From contig NZ_BCAG01000006.1 in the NCBI RefSeq assembly GCF_001293685.1, positions 186,001-250,000 on the forward strand: DNA of 64,000 nt, given 5' to 3'. The DNA comes from Desulfatitalea tepidiphila. Lineage in GTDB: Bacteria > Desulfobacterota > Desulfobacteria > Desulfobacterales > Desulfosarcinaceae. Within the stretch, counting starts at the first letter, position 1, and each line of letters starts with the position of its first letter. A model generated the notes under the pieces. It was not told where the DNA came from and did no database searches. It saw only the letters and a program-made list of their open reading frames with translations. A program made the position numbers and the translations under genes. Below, one piece after another: positions 43,264 to 51,862 of the stretch.

Positions 43264-45652
43264 GGTGACGCTCCTGGGCTGCGGAACCGTTGCTTAACGT
43301 CGGGGAGGCGGCCATCGGGTCGGCCAGGGGCAGCCGAATGATGAAGGTCGCCCCCTGTCCGGGCGCGGATTCGGCGGACATGAACCCATTGTGATTATTG
43401 GTAATGATAAAATAGGAGACCGAAAGCCCCAATCCAGTTCCCACGCCCACCTCCTTGGTGGTGAAAAACGGCTCGAAGATGCGTTTGAGCTGCTGCTCGT
43501 CTATGCCCGGGCCGTTGTCCACGATGCGGATGACGGCAAAACCATCCTCCCGGCCCAGGTGCAGGGCAATGCAGGGCGGATCGGACGATCGCCCCTCCTC
43601 GATCATGGCCTGGGCCGCGTTGCGCAGCAGGTTGAGCACCACCTGCTCGATCTCGGTGGCCACACAGGGCACCGGCGGCATGTCCGGCGCATAGTGACGA
43701 TCGATGCGGATATGACGAAAGTCGAACTTCTTCTTGAGGTCGTAATCATGGGCCGCCAGTTCGATGGTCTTGTCCAGCAGGTCCGATAGTTGCACGAGGG
43801 CCTGGCGGGACTCGCTGCGGCGGCTGAAGCTGAGCATGTTCTCGACGATCCGCGATGCACGCTCACCGGAACGCCGGATATTGTCGAGAAACCGAAAGAC
43901 CTCCCGTTTTTCCAGATAGCAGCCGATGGTCGCCAGGGTGGTACCGCAGGCGGCCGCATCGGCGTCATTGGCCGGCAGCCCCGGGGACATGCGGCGAACC
44001 ACGTTTTGCAGGTTCTGCAACATGCCGCCCAGCGGGTTGTTGATCTCATGGGCCATGCCGGCTGCCAGACCCCCGACGCTCATCATCTTTTCGGTCTGGA
44101 CCATCATGTTCTCCATGCGCACCCGCTGGGAGACATCATCCACCCGGATCACCGATCCCTTCACCTCCCCGGCCTCGATGGGATAGACCATGATGTCCGC
44201 ATGAAAGGTGTCTCCGCCGTAACTGCACACCGTTTTTTCGACCTGCCGGGCCTGGCCGGTCTGGATGACTGCGTAGATCATCTCCATGTGGGGCTCCAGC
44301 AACGGCAACACCTCGGTGACCGGCCGCCCGAGCGCCTGATCGTCCCCGATGCCGGTCATGCGCTCGGCGCTGCGGTTCCACTGGGTCACCCGCCCTTCCC
44401 GGTCGACACCGACCAGGACCGACGGCATGGCGTCGACAAAGTTCTTAAGATAGTGCCGCATGCGGGCCATGGCTTGTTCGGCCCGCCGCGACTCCTGGAT
44501 ATTGGCCTCCAGGCGCTCCATAAAGGTGTTGAAGTAGCTGGCCAGCATGCCCACCTCGTCCCGGCTCTGGCGCTGCATGCGCACCGAAATGTCTCCCTTG
44601 GCGCCGGCCTCGAACCGGCCCATCAGCTTCTGGAGCGGATTGGTGATGGACGAGCTGATCCGCAGGGTGATGGGCAGCACCAGCACGAAGGTGATCAACA
44701 CGGTCATGAGGATCAGATGGGAGATGGTCTTCAGGGGCGCATAAAACTCCTCCAGGAAACTCGACGAGGCCACGATCCATTCATATTCGGGAATGTAGTT
44801 GAAAATCACCAGTTTTTCACGCGCCGTGGGCTCGCCGGGCGCCGCCCACGAGTAGATGATCTTGCCGCTCTTGCGCCGGCAGATCTCCTGGATGAACTGG
44901 CGGCCCTGGATGTCGATGGCCTCGTAGTAGTTGCCTTCCAGGGAGGGGTGGACGATCAGGTTTCCCTCCAGGTCCAGCACATACGAGTACCCGGTCTGGC
45001 CGAACACGATGGAGAGGATGCTGTCGCGGAAATCGTCCACATTGACCAGTTCCCTGAACTCGTTGCGGTAGGAGGAGACCGAAATGATCCAGTCCCAGGG
45101 CTCGAAATAGGTCATGTAGAGCGCCTTGGGCCGGGGGTGGCTCTCGCCCGGATTCTGCCAGTTGTATTCCAGGTAGCCCACCTTGCGGGCCTTCTGGTCG
45201 GCGATGAATGAGTAGTCTGACAGGTCCACGTCAATCAGGGCGTTTTCCGGATGGATCAAAATGACGCCCCCGCTGTCGATACAATAGATGTACCCGGTTT
45301 TCCCGATGGTTTGACTGAGCATCACCTCCGCGCTGCGGCGTTTGGCCTCCTCCATGCTCATCGCCCCATCCAGGGCGCGCTGGTGAAAATGGTGGGCGAT
45401 CTCACGATTTTTCTCGGCCACGGCCCTCAGGTGGTTCTTGATCGAAACCCCGGCAGAGGTCTTGACCATGTTCAAAATGGTCTGGGTGGTGTTTTTAAGC
45501 TCGCTCTCGATATTGGCCTGGATGGCTGCCTTGACGAAATGGAACATGATGATGCTGCCGATGGACAGGGAAAGGACGAAAACCGCCGAATAGCTGATCA
45601 GCAGCTTGTAGCGGATGCGGAGATCCGCAAAACGACGCGACAACTGCAGCAT
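43253..45652 (-). CDS. Cache-HAMP-PAS sensor histidine kinase
   Basis: A 799-residue membrane kinase, partner of the regulator at 41356-43263. It has a transmembrane segment at about 16-38, a large periplasmic region (about 40-310) with two Cache-type halves (GYIYCIDSGGVILIHPE and GYSYVLDLEGNLIVHPS repeats), a second transmembrane segment near 312-335, HAMP (about 335-390), PAS (about 405-525), HisKA with AGMAHEINNPLGGML and the phospho-His, then HATPase with NLLRNAAQAM and GTGLGLSVSYFI. Double Cache domains commonly bind small carboxylates, so sensing propionate or acetate is a reasonable inference from the neighbouring genes. Confidence 0.93.
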   Translation of the reverse strand: MLQLSRRFADLRIRYKLLISYSAVFVLSLSIGSIIMFHFVKAAIQANIESELKNTTQTILNMVKTSAGVSIKNHLRAVAEKNREIAHHFHQRALDGAMSMEEAKRRSAEVMLSQTIGKTGYIYCIDSGGVILIHPENALIDVDLSDYSFIADQKARKVGYLEYNWQNPGESHPRPKALYMTYFEPWDWIISVSSYRNEFRELVNVDDFRDSILSIVFGQTGYSYVLDLEGNLIVHPSLEGNYYEAIDIQGRQFIQEICRRKSGKIIYSWAAPGEPTAREKLVIFNYIPEYEWIVASSSFLEEFYAPLKTISHLILMTVLITFVLVLPITLRISSSITNPLQKLMGRFEAGAKGDISVRMQRQSRDEVGMLASYFNTFMERLEANIQESRRAEQAMARMRHYLKNFVDAMPSVLVGVDREGRVTQWNRSAERMTGIGDDQALGRPVTEVLPLLEPHMEMIYAVIQTGQARQVEKTVCSYGGDTFHADIMVYPIEAGEVKGSVIRVDDVSQRVRMENMMVQTEKMMSVGGLAAGMAHEINNPLGGMLQNLQNVVRRMSPGLPANDADAAACGTTLATIGCYLEKREVFRFLDNIRRSGERASRIVENMLSFSRRSESRQALVQLSDLLDKTIELAAHDYDLKKKFDFRHIRIDRHYAPDMPPVPCVATEIEQVVLNLLRNAAQAMIEEGRSSDPPCIALHLGREDGFAVIRIVDNGPGIDEQQLKRIFEPFFTTKEVGVGTGLGLSVSYFIITNNHNGFMSAESAPGQGATFIIRLPLADPMAASPTLSNGSAAQERHRVH

Positions 45653-45769
45653 TGTCCCCCCTGTGAATCGTTATGGCCGACAGGCCGGAATGACAGCCTA
45701 AGGAAAGGCGGGCCGACCTGTCAACCGGGAAAAAATGAGAACCCGCAATTTTCATATCAAAATTCTCTA

Positions 45770-45799
45770 TTGCCCCCCGCGCGGGAACCCGTTTATAAT
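45770..45799 (+). promoter_or_regulatory. sigma-70-type promoter before the small DRR protein
   Basis: TTGCCC (45770-45775) and TATAAT (45794-45799) are separated by 18 bases, 33 bases before the ATG of the downstream small gene. A CCCGCGCGGG palindrome sits in the spacer. Confidence 0.5.
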
Positions 45800-45831
45800 T
45801 CGTTATTATCATTCAACCAAAGGAGGGCACC

Positions 45832-46050
45832 ATGCAACTTAAAGACCGCTCCTCCATCGACAGACGCAGCGGCGACGACCGGCGAAAATTTCCCATCCTC
45901 AAGCGGCTCTTCGCGGCAGATCCCCACCACAGAGAGACGACCGACCGCAGATCCCCCAATGAACGCAGGGAAGGATGGGTACGCTTGACCAAGTGGTCGA
46001 GCATGAACCTGTCGAAACTGAAAATTTCAAAGTTTCTGAAGCCGTATTGA
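45832..46050 (+). CDS. 72-residue DRR-motif protein
   Basis: A very basic small protein with a GGAGG site 6 bases before ATG. It carries two copies of a charged motif: DRRSGDDRRKF at 9-19 and DRRSPNERRE at 38-47, then a basic C-terminus. Similar RRxGxDRR repeats occur in many small proteins and at the ends of signalling proteins in Desulfobacterota, by recall; their role is unknown. It stands alone between the kinase and amidohydrolase genes, with its own promoter. Confidence 0.65.
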   Translation: MQLKDRSSIDRRSGDDRRKFPILKRLFAADPHHRETTDRRSPNERREGWVRLTKWSSMNLSKLKISKFLKPY

Positions 46051-46080
46051 CGGAATCGGGGACCCCCGTGTCCCGGCAGT

Positions 46081-46908
46081 CTACGGACACGTCTCGTGGA
46101 GCAGTGCCATCCCGTTGGCATAAAACACCCCATCGTAAAACTCCTGGGAGAGATCGAGGCTCAGGAGATGGTCGATTTCGCCCTGACGGGGCAGAATGAC
46201 GTTCGGAAAATCGGAGCCATAGAGGATGCGGTCTTTGTATTTTTCCAGACAGACGGTATCCAGGTTAAAGGAAAAGGGCGTTTCCGGCCAGAAGGTGTAA
46301 GCCGTATCCAGGTAAAGATGGGGATAGGTGTCCAGCAGCGCCATGAAGGCTTGAAACTCGTAGCACCCCATGTGGGGAATATTGGCCGGCAGGTCGGGAT
46401 AACGCCCGAGCACCGGCAGAAACTGCTCCAATCCCACGAATGGATTGGTCGTGGGCCCGTTGCCCACATGCAGCAGAAGCCGCTTATTCTTCTCCATGAC
46501 CAGTTCATACAGGGGGAAAAGGCGCGGATCGTGGGGGTAGATTTTCTGAACCTGGAAGTGCAGCTTGATGCCCATCACCCGGGGATGGTCGAGCATGCGG
46601 GCGGCGTCTTCCAGGCCATGGTCGTCATCCGGGTGAAAAGCGGCGAAGCAGTATAGCCGGTCATGGCGTGCCAGCAGGTCGATGTTCCAGTCGTTCATGG
46701 GTGCGGCAATGCCCGCCTTATGGGCATAATTGGAATAGACGATGCGTTTCACGCCGTGCGCACGAAGATAGTCGATGCATGGGCCGCTGTAGAGCTTGTG
46801 CAGCACCTCGGCACCCATGGCGGCAAAGTATTTCCATATGGCGTCGAATCCCTTGTCGGGAAACAGGTGCACGTGGAAATCGATGATGGCCGGCGGCAGA
46901 CGTTTCAT
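46081..46908 (-). CDS. amidohydrolase family protein
   Basis: A 275-residue TIM-barrel hydrolase: metal motif DFHVHLFPD at 9-17, LHVGNGPT near 145, PHMGCYEF near 178-185 and the final YGSDFPN with metal-binding Asp near 233-239. This matches amidohydrolase-2/ACMS-decarboxylase-like enzymes, which hydrolyse or decarboxylate aromatic or cyclic acids. Its start overlaps the kinase stop by four bases, an unusual coupling of an enzyme with a sensor. It is distinct from the amidohydrolase at 5761-6534, sharing only the fold motifs. Confidence 0.78.
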   Translation of the reverse strand: MKRLPPAIIDFHVHLFPDKGFDAIWKYFAAMGAEVLHKLYSGPCIDYLRAHGVKRIVYSNYAHKAGIAAPMNDWNIDLLARHDRLYCFAAFHPDDDHGLEDAARMLDHPRVMGIKLHFQVQKIYPHDPRLFPLYELVMEKNKRLLLHVGNGPTTNPFVGLEQFLPVLGRYPDLPANIPHMGCYEFQAFMALLDTYPHLYLDTAYTFWPETPFSFNLDTVCLEKYKDRILYGSDFPNVILPRQGEIDHLLSLDLSQEFYDGVFYANGMALLHETCP

Positions 46909-48053
46909 GACGGCCTGTCGATCGGCAGGCGGAAGGAGAAAACGGTGCCTTCCGCCGGGTCGGAGAAGAAATCGACCTTGCCGCCCAGATAGTGCTCGCC
47001 GAAGAGTTTCATGGCGTAGGTACCCAGCCCCCGCCCCGAATCGGCCTTGGTGCTGAAGTAACGTTGAAAAATCCTGTGCCGGTACTTTTCATCGATGTAC
47101 GCAGCATTCCACACTTTCCATACGACTGCGGTTCCTTCTTCCACGACTTCGACCGCCAGGCGCACCTGGCCTCCCTTGGGGGTGGCCTCCAGGGCATTGA
47201 TCACCATATTGCCCAACACCTTGGAAACCAGCAGGGGATCGGTGTAGAGGCTGACGTCCGGCTCGGGCCAGTCGGCCTCGTATGATTTTCCGATACGTGC
47301 GGTGTGCCCGTCGACGAGCAGGCCGAGTTCCTTTTTGATTCTGCTCAACGGCACATAGTCCCGATTGGGCTCGTATTGCCCCTCTTTGTTCTTGGAAAGC
47401 GTGCGTTGCAGAGAGACTTCGGCGTTCAATCTCACGGCCGCTGCCCGGATCTGTTGTACAGCCGGATGGTCCGGCATCTCCGAAGCCAGCAGATCGCTGT
47501 AACCGAGCAGCGAAGCCAAAGAATTGTTGATGTCGTGGAAAAAGATCCGTTCCAGATTCATCCAGAATTGTTCCTGGGTGATGTCCTGGGCAAAGAGCAG
47601 GATCCACCGGTGGTCGTCCACACGCATGGGATGGGAGCGGATCAACAGGCAGATGTCGCTTTTCACGCCATCTTGTTCGGTGGTCATGGCGCACATCTGC
47701 TCGTCGGTGGTGTCGTTCTCGATGGCCGCCATCGTGGCGATAGCTGCACCGCAGGTGACACACTGCAGCGTGGTGCCGCAGCCGTTGGGCTCTCCATGAG
47801 CGTGGACGCATTTCAGGCTCTCCCCGAGACGAAGGCCGAGCACCTCTTCGGCATTGTGGATGCCGATCGCCTCGAGAAACGCATGGTTGATCGCCACGAT
47901 CTGACGATCCTCGTTGAGCACGACCATCAGACCCGAAACCGCCTTGAGAAGGGTGTTCATAAGCGGACTGTGGCTGATATCGACGATCTGGTTCTTGAAC
48001 TCTCTCCGGTCTGTCCTACGGACCGGTGCAAAATAGGTGTCCACCGACATCAT
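46905..48053 (-). CDS. PAS-domain sensor histidine kinase with cysteine motif
   Basis: A 382-residue cytoplasmic kinase. A PAS domain (about 35-165) contains CVHAHGEPNGCGTTLQCVTCGAA, a Cys set of C-x10-C-x5-C-x2-C that recurs in redox-sensing PAS proteins of this group. The dimerisation part has the phospho-His in FHDINNSLASLLGYSD near 190, and the HATPase domain has NMVINALEATPKGG and GRGLGTYAMKL. The start has GGGGAG; the second Met is better spaced. No response regulator lies next to it. It is coupled to the amidohydrolase gene and divergent from a solute-binding protein gene. Confidence 0.87.
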   Translation of the reverse strand: MMSVDTYFAPVRRTDRREFKNQIVDISHSPLMNTLLKAVSGLMVVLNEDRQIVAINHAFLEAIGIHNAEEVLGLRLGESLKCVHAHGEPNGCGTTLQCVTCGAAIATMAAIENDTTDEQMCAMTTEQDGVKSDICLLIRSHPMRVDDHRWILLFAQDITQEQFWMNLERIFFHDINNSLASLLGYSDLLASEMPDHPAVQQIRAAAVRLNAEVSLQRTLSKNKEGQYEPNRDYVPLSRIKKELGLLVDGHTARIGKSYEADWPEPDVSLYTDPLLVSKVLGNMVINALEATPKGGQVRLAVEVVEEGTAVVWKVWNAAYIDEKYRHRIFQRYFSTKADSGRGLGTYAMKLFGEHYLGGKVDFFSDPAEGTVFSFRLPIDRPS

Positions 48054-48368
48054 GTTCTCCCCGTTGGGTGTGTGCTGCTCCGCAAACGACTCAGTTCCAG
48101 GCAGAGGCTATTTAGACACAAAATCATACCAAAATAAAAGATTTTTTCCATCCTGCCGCAGACCGATCCCCACCCGCGCACAACGAGCTGCAGCTTCGGA
48201 CGGATACGGGATGCCGCGGTATTTCAATCTGCGCGTCACCCACCCACCATAAAAAGACTAAAGTCTCTGAAAATTAGACCGATGATGGCCTCAATCGGTG
48301 ATCCTGGAATCCCGTCAAACGATCCATCGTTCCAAAATCATAAATCAAACCAAGGAGTTTCATAAAAC
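48054..48368. other. 315-bp divergent intergenic region
   Basis: It lies between the PAS kinase (minus) and the substrate-binding protein (plus), so it should hold both promoters. AT-rich tracts at 48110-48150 and 48250-48290 are candidates. No convincing -35/-10 or -24/-12 pair, riboswitch or RNA gene was found. Confidence 0.45.
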
Positions 48369-49334
48369 ATGAAGAACATTTCAAAGAAGCTGATCGTAAC
48401 CATCGCCCTGCTGGTGCTGCCTGTGCTGGCGTCGGCCAAGCCATACGAAGGCAAGAAAGTGCTCTTTATCGATTCTTATCACCAGGGGTATGCCTGGAGC
48501 GACGGGATCACCGCGGGGGTCGAAAATGCCCTCAAGGAGACCGGGGCCGAGTTGAAAATCGTCCGGCTGGACACCAAACGGAACACGGACGAGGCCTTCA
48601 AGGCCGAAGCCGGCCGAAAAGCCAAGGCCGAGATCGACGCGTTCAAGCCCGATGTCGTGGTTGCTGCCGATGATAACGCCGCCCAATACGTGATCGTTCC
48701 TTTCTATAAAGGTGGATCTCTGCCGTTTGTCTTCTGCGGTCTGAACTGGGATGCCAGCATCTACGGGCTGCCCACCAGCAACGTCACGGGTATGCTGGAA
48801 GTCACGCCCATTCCCCAGCTGATTGATCAATTAAAACCCTATGCCAAGGGGGAGCGTATCGGTTTCCTGGGGCCCGATGTGGAAACCGCGCGTAAAGAGG
48901 CGCAGAATTACAAGAAGGTCTTCGGTATGCAACTCACCGAATACTATGCGGCCGACTACGAAGATTGGAAAAAGGGATTCAAGGAGCTTCAACAGTCGGT
49001 GGATATTCTGATCATCGATTCCGATGGCGGTCTCTATAACAATCACAAGGACGAAATGACCGCATTTGCAAAAGCCAACACCACCATCCCCACCGGATCG
49101 ACCTACGATTTCATGGCGCACTGTGCCCTATTCACCTATGCCAAGGTGGCCGAGGAGCAAGGATTCTGGGCCACCAAGGCAGCCCTCAACATATTGGGCG
49201 GCACCGCCCCGGCCGACATCCCGGTGGCTCAGAACGAACAAGGCAAACTGATCATCAACATGCAGATCGCCGAAGCTGTGGGCCTGAACCTGCCCTTTGA
49301 GATCATTCAGTCCGCCGACCAGGTGATCGAATAA
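48369..49334 (+). CDS. ABC transporter substrate-binding-type periplasmic protein
   Basis: A 321-residue exported protein with signal peptide ending VLASA-KPY (about residue 23) and a type-1 periplasmic-binding fold: KKVLFIDSYHQGYAWSDGITAGVENAL, FKPDVVVAADDNAAQYVI, GLPTSNVTGMLEVTPI, RIGFLGPD. It resembles the ABC_sub_bind (PF04392) group. No permease or ATPase is encoded nearby, so it may be a stand-alone receptor, possibly for the divergent PAS kinase, or serve a transporter elsewhere. AAGGAG is present upstream. Ligand unknown. Confidence 0.85.
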   Translation: MKNISKKLIVTIALLVLPVLASAKPYEGKKVLFIDSYHQGYAWSDGITAGVENALKETGAELKIVRLDTKRNTDEAFKAEAGRKAKAEIDAFKPDVVVAADDNAAQYVIVPFYKGGSLPFVFCGLNWDASIYGLPTSNVTGMLEVTPIPQLIDQLKPYAKGERIGFLGPDVETARKEAQNYKKVFGMQLTEYYAADYEDWKKGFKELQQSVDILIIDSDGGLYNNHKDEMTAFAKANTTIPTGSTYDFMAHCALFTYAKVAEEQGFWATKAALNILGGTAPADIPVAQNEQGKLIINMQIAEAVGLNLPFEIIQSADQVIE

Positions 49335-49385
49335 TCATCAAGCATCGGATACACCGGACCCCGCGACCGGCCGCAAAACCATAGG

Positions 49386-49418
49386 GGCGCGTTCTCGAAA
49401 GCATTTTGGGAACGCGCC
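49386..49418. terminator. bidirectional hairpin between convergent genes
   Basis: GGCGCGTTC (49386-49394) pairs perfectly with GAACGCGCC (49410-49418) across 15 bases. It sits between the stop of the substrate-binding gene and the stop of the GNAT gene. The U-run is weak on both strands, so efficiency is uncertain. Confidence 0.6.
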
Positions 49419-49919
49419 TTACTCGCCATGCACCTGCAGCACCCACTGCTGCTCATTGACCTCGCGCCCCCACTGCCGTCCCTCTTGCTGGGCCACAAGT
49501 TCGAAGCCCGCCTTTTCATAAAGTCGATGCGCCGCATACAGCCCTTCGAATGTCCAGAGGTAGACCCGTCCGTAGCCCCTGCTCCGGCAGAACGCCATCG
49601 CTTCGCCGATCAGTCGGCCGCCGATGCCCTGGCCCTGCAACCGTTCGGAGACGACGAACCATCGAAGATGGGCGCCCTGGCCCTCGGCATGGGCGCCGTC
49701 GATGACGATGGCGCCCTGAACCCGGTCATTTATCGCGACGGTCCAAAGGCCGTCCCTTTGGTCATCATAGCTATCCATGAAGAGGGCCATTTCGCGAGCG
49801 ACCTTGGCTTCAAAAAACGATCCGAAGCCCCAATGCCGGCTGTAATAGCGGCCGTGCAGCTCGACCACCCGGCCGATCGCACCGGGCAGATAGCCTTTCC
49901 GGATGTGGATGCCGTTCAT
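49419..49919 (-). CDS. GNAT family N-acetyltransferase
   Basis: A 166-residue acetyl-CoA-dependent acetyltransferase. The acetyl-CoA loop is SERLQGQGIGGRLIGEAMAF near 95-113 (Q/RxxGxG/A), preceded by LRWFVVS, and the C-terminal YEKAGFELVAQQE is the usual helix-strand. A MarR-linked GNAT-like start (RKGYLPGAIGRVVELHGRYY) is notable and resembles acetyltransferases fused or related to MarR regulators. Substrate, protein or small molecule, is not predictable. Confidence 0.85.
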   Translation of the reverse strand: MNGIHIRKGYLPGAIGRVVELHGRYYSRHWGFGSFFEAKVAREMALFMDSYDDQRDGLWTVAINDRVQGAIVIDGAHAEGQGAHLRWFVVSERLQGQGIGGRLIGEAMAFCRSRGYGRVYLWTFEGLYAAHRLYEKAGFELVAQQEGRQWGREVNEQQWVLQVHGE

Positions 49920-50034
49920 TCAACCCCTCCTCCATTTCGCTTAATCCCTTGATTTGCCATGATGACTTGAGGCAGAATCGTTTCACCAACAGGATTCAAT
50001 CGCAGCCATCCCCTGTCGCCGAAAGGAGCAGCCC

Positions 50035-50907
50035 ATGCAATTTAAACACATCCTCTATCGTGCAGGCAAGGTCGCCCGCATCATTCTCAACCGCCCGAAC
50101 CAGCTCAACGCCCAGAGCTACCAGATGCTGCAGGAGATAGACGACGCCATGGCCGCGGCCGTGGCGGACGACAGCTGCGGTGGGATCGTAATTTCGGGCA
50201 ACGGCCGCGCCTTTTCCGCCGGCCACGACCTGGGGACCGAGGAAGAAATTCAATATTGCCGGGAGCACGGCCTGGCCGAACCCCAGAGCCTGGATCTGCG
50301 CCGCAAGGTCGCTGACATGTACCGTTATTATGTCAAGACGACCCTGAACTGGCGCGCCTGCCCCAAGCCCACCGTTGCCATGGTCCACGGCTACTGCATT
50401 TACGGCGGCTGGATGGTGGCGGCCGCCATGGATGTGCTTTTCGCCGCAGAAGACAGCCTGTTTCTGCCGGGCATGGTGGAGTACTTCTCCGCGCCCTGGG
50501 ATCTGGGACCCAAAAAAGCCAAGGAGATCCTGCTGGAGCACCGCTTCGTGCCGGCTGCCGAAGCCCTGGCCTGCGGATTCGTCAACCGCCTCTTTCCGGC
50601 CGACCGTCTGGAAGCCGAAACCCTGGCCTATGCAGACCGGGTGGCCGACAACTATCTCACGGCGCCGGCCTGGACCGGCACCGTCAAATCGGCCATCAAC
50701 CACATGCAGGACAGCCTGGGATTCAGCTCGGAAATCGAAGCCGCCTACACCAGCTTCTGCCTGATGTACGGACTGGGGGCCCACACGGACGCCGCCCCGG
50801 ACCAGGGCGGCTTCGCCCGCACAGCAACGGCGCGCAGGAACCTGGAGGCTTCCAAGCCTTGGCTGATGGCACGGGGCCTGATCAATCCTCCAGGAGACGA
50901 ACGGTAG
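50035..50907 (+). CDS. enoyl-CoA hydratase/isomerase family protein
   Basis: A 290-residue crotonase-fold protein acting on acyl-CoA substrates. It has LNRPNQLNAQSY near 18-29, the oxyanion-hole segment GIVISGNGRAFSAGHDL near 50-66 and the second oxyanion region VAMVHGYCIYGGWMVAAAMD near 114-133. The usual catalytic Glu after the second motif is replaced in this alignment by less typical residues, so the reaction (hydration, isomerisation or hydrolysis) is open. AAAGGAG precedes the ATG. It stands alone, with no beta-oxidation gene beside it. Confidence 0.85.
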   Translation: MQFKHILYRAGKVARIILNRPNQLNAQSYQMLQEIDDAMAAAVADDSCGGIVISGNGRAFSAGHDLGTEEEIQYCREHGLAEPQSLDLRRKVADMYRYYVKTTLNWRACPKPTVAMVHGYCIYGGWMVAAAMDVLFAAEDSLFLPGMVEYFSAPWDLGPKKAKEILLEHRFVPAAEALACGFVNRLFPADRLEAETLAYADRVADNYLTAPAWTGTVKSAINHMQDSLGFSSEIEAAYTSFCLMYGLGAHTDAAPDQGGFARTATARRNLEASKPWLMARGLINPPGDER

Positions 50908-50971
50908 GACGGGGATGTACTCGCGGCTTGTTCATTGAGGGATGACTTCCGTGCCTGAAGAAAAAAGCGAG

Positions 50972-51646
50972 TCAACAAAAGATAGGTTTCTGAGCCGACG
51001 CGCTGCGAATCCCACCACTCTGGTTATCCCGGCAATGGCCATGCGCCGCGGCGTGAAGCACAGGCCGGCACATGCGTTGTTTCAAATTGCGGATCAAATC
51101 GCTGCGCGTTCTAACGGGTGCGAGGAACCGGGTCGCAAACCGACCCACTTCGTCAAGGGAGTGCGCGTCGCTGCCGCCGCACTCGGTCAAATCGTAGGAT
51201 CGGCGCCAGGCATCGACCGCCAGGTTTTCCAGTGGCGTATTGCGTCCATTGATGCTTTCGATCACACCGCACAACCCGTCATGGATCAGCCGCTCGTCCA
51301 CTGGCCGCTGCACGCGGAAGGGATGGGCCGCCACGGCTATACCTCCTTGCAGCTCGACGGTTTGCAGCAAGAGATCCGCCGGAAGCCGCGAAGGCAAATG
51401 CTCGAAAGGGCCAAATAAAAGGAAATCCCCCTGAGAAGTGGTGTATTCCATCCCGAAGAACACATAAAGCCCATTTTCCTGAATGCCTTCTGGCACCGAA
51501 TGGCGCACGTCCATGGTATGATGATCGGTAATACAAATTCCATCGAGTCCGCGTTCTCTAGCGCAAACGATGGCATCCTGTATGTCCAATCGACTGCAGT
51601 GAGAGATGGTCGTGTGAATGTGAAGATCGAAAATCATGTGGAGCAT
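50972..51646 (-). CDS. PHP-domain phosphoesterase
   Basis: A 224-residue PHP (polymerase and histidinol phosphatase) fold protein. Metal ligands are visible in DLHIHTTISHCS (residues 7-18), CITDHHTMD near 38-46, a Glu in FFGMEYTT near 65, AVAAHPFR near 104 and GGSDAHSLDEVG near 157. Such proteins hydrolyse phosphomonoesters or phosphodiesters of nucleotides and sugars. ATG 51646 or the second Met (51637) could be the start. The last 25 residues are basic and unlike the family. Confidence 0.82.
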   Translation of the reverse strand: MLHMIFDLHIHTTISHCSRLDIQDAIVCARERGLDGICITDHHTMDVRHSVPEGIQENGLYVFFGMEYTTSQGDFLLFGPFEHLPSRLPADLLLQTVELQGGIAVAAHPFRVQRPVDERLIHDGLCGVIESINGRNTPLENLAVDAWRRSYDLTECGGSDAHSLDEVGRFATRFLAPVRTRSDLIRNLKQRMCRPVLHAAAHGHCRDNQSGGIRSASAQKPIFC

Positions 51647-51862
51647 AATAGAGCATGAACTGGGAATAGCAAATTCATTGTTCTTATTTTCCGTCGTGTT
51701 TCAATAGATTTTCCTAATGAGCCGCACAAATTTCTAAATGCAACAGCGATTTGCCATGTTTTCACATTGACAGCGTCTAATCGTTCCAAATAGAATTTTT
51801 GGTGACCGCAATCGTCTGATTATATAAATGCACACCACGATTTGGGTTGAACGGCAGACAAA

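Noticed and set aside
41431-43341. 636-codon plus-strand frame opposite the sigma-54 regulator
   Set aside because: Antisense shadow; the minus strand has receiver, PAS, AAA+ and Fis domains in order.
49386-49418. Transposon end or REP element at the 9-bp inverted repeat
   Set aside because: Location between two convergent stop codons makes a terminator the simpler reading.
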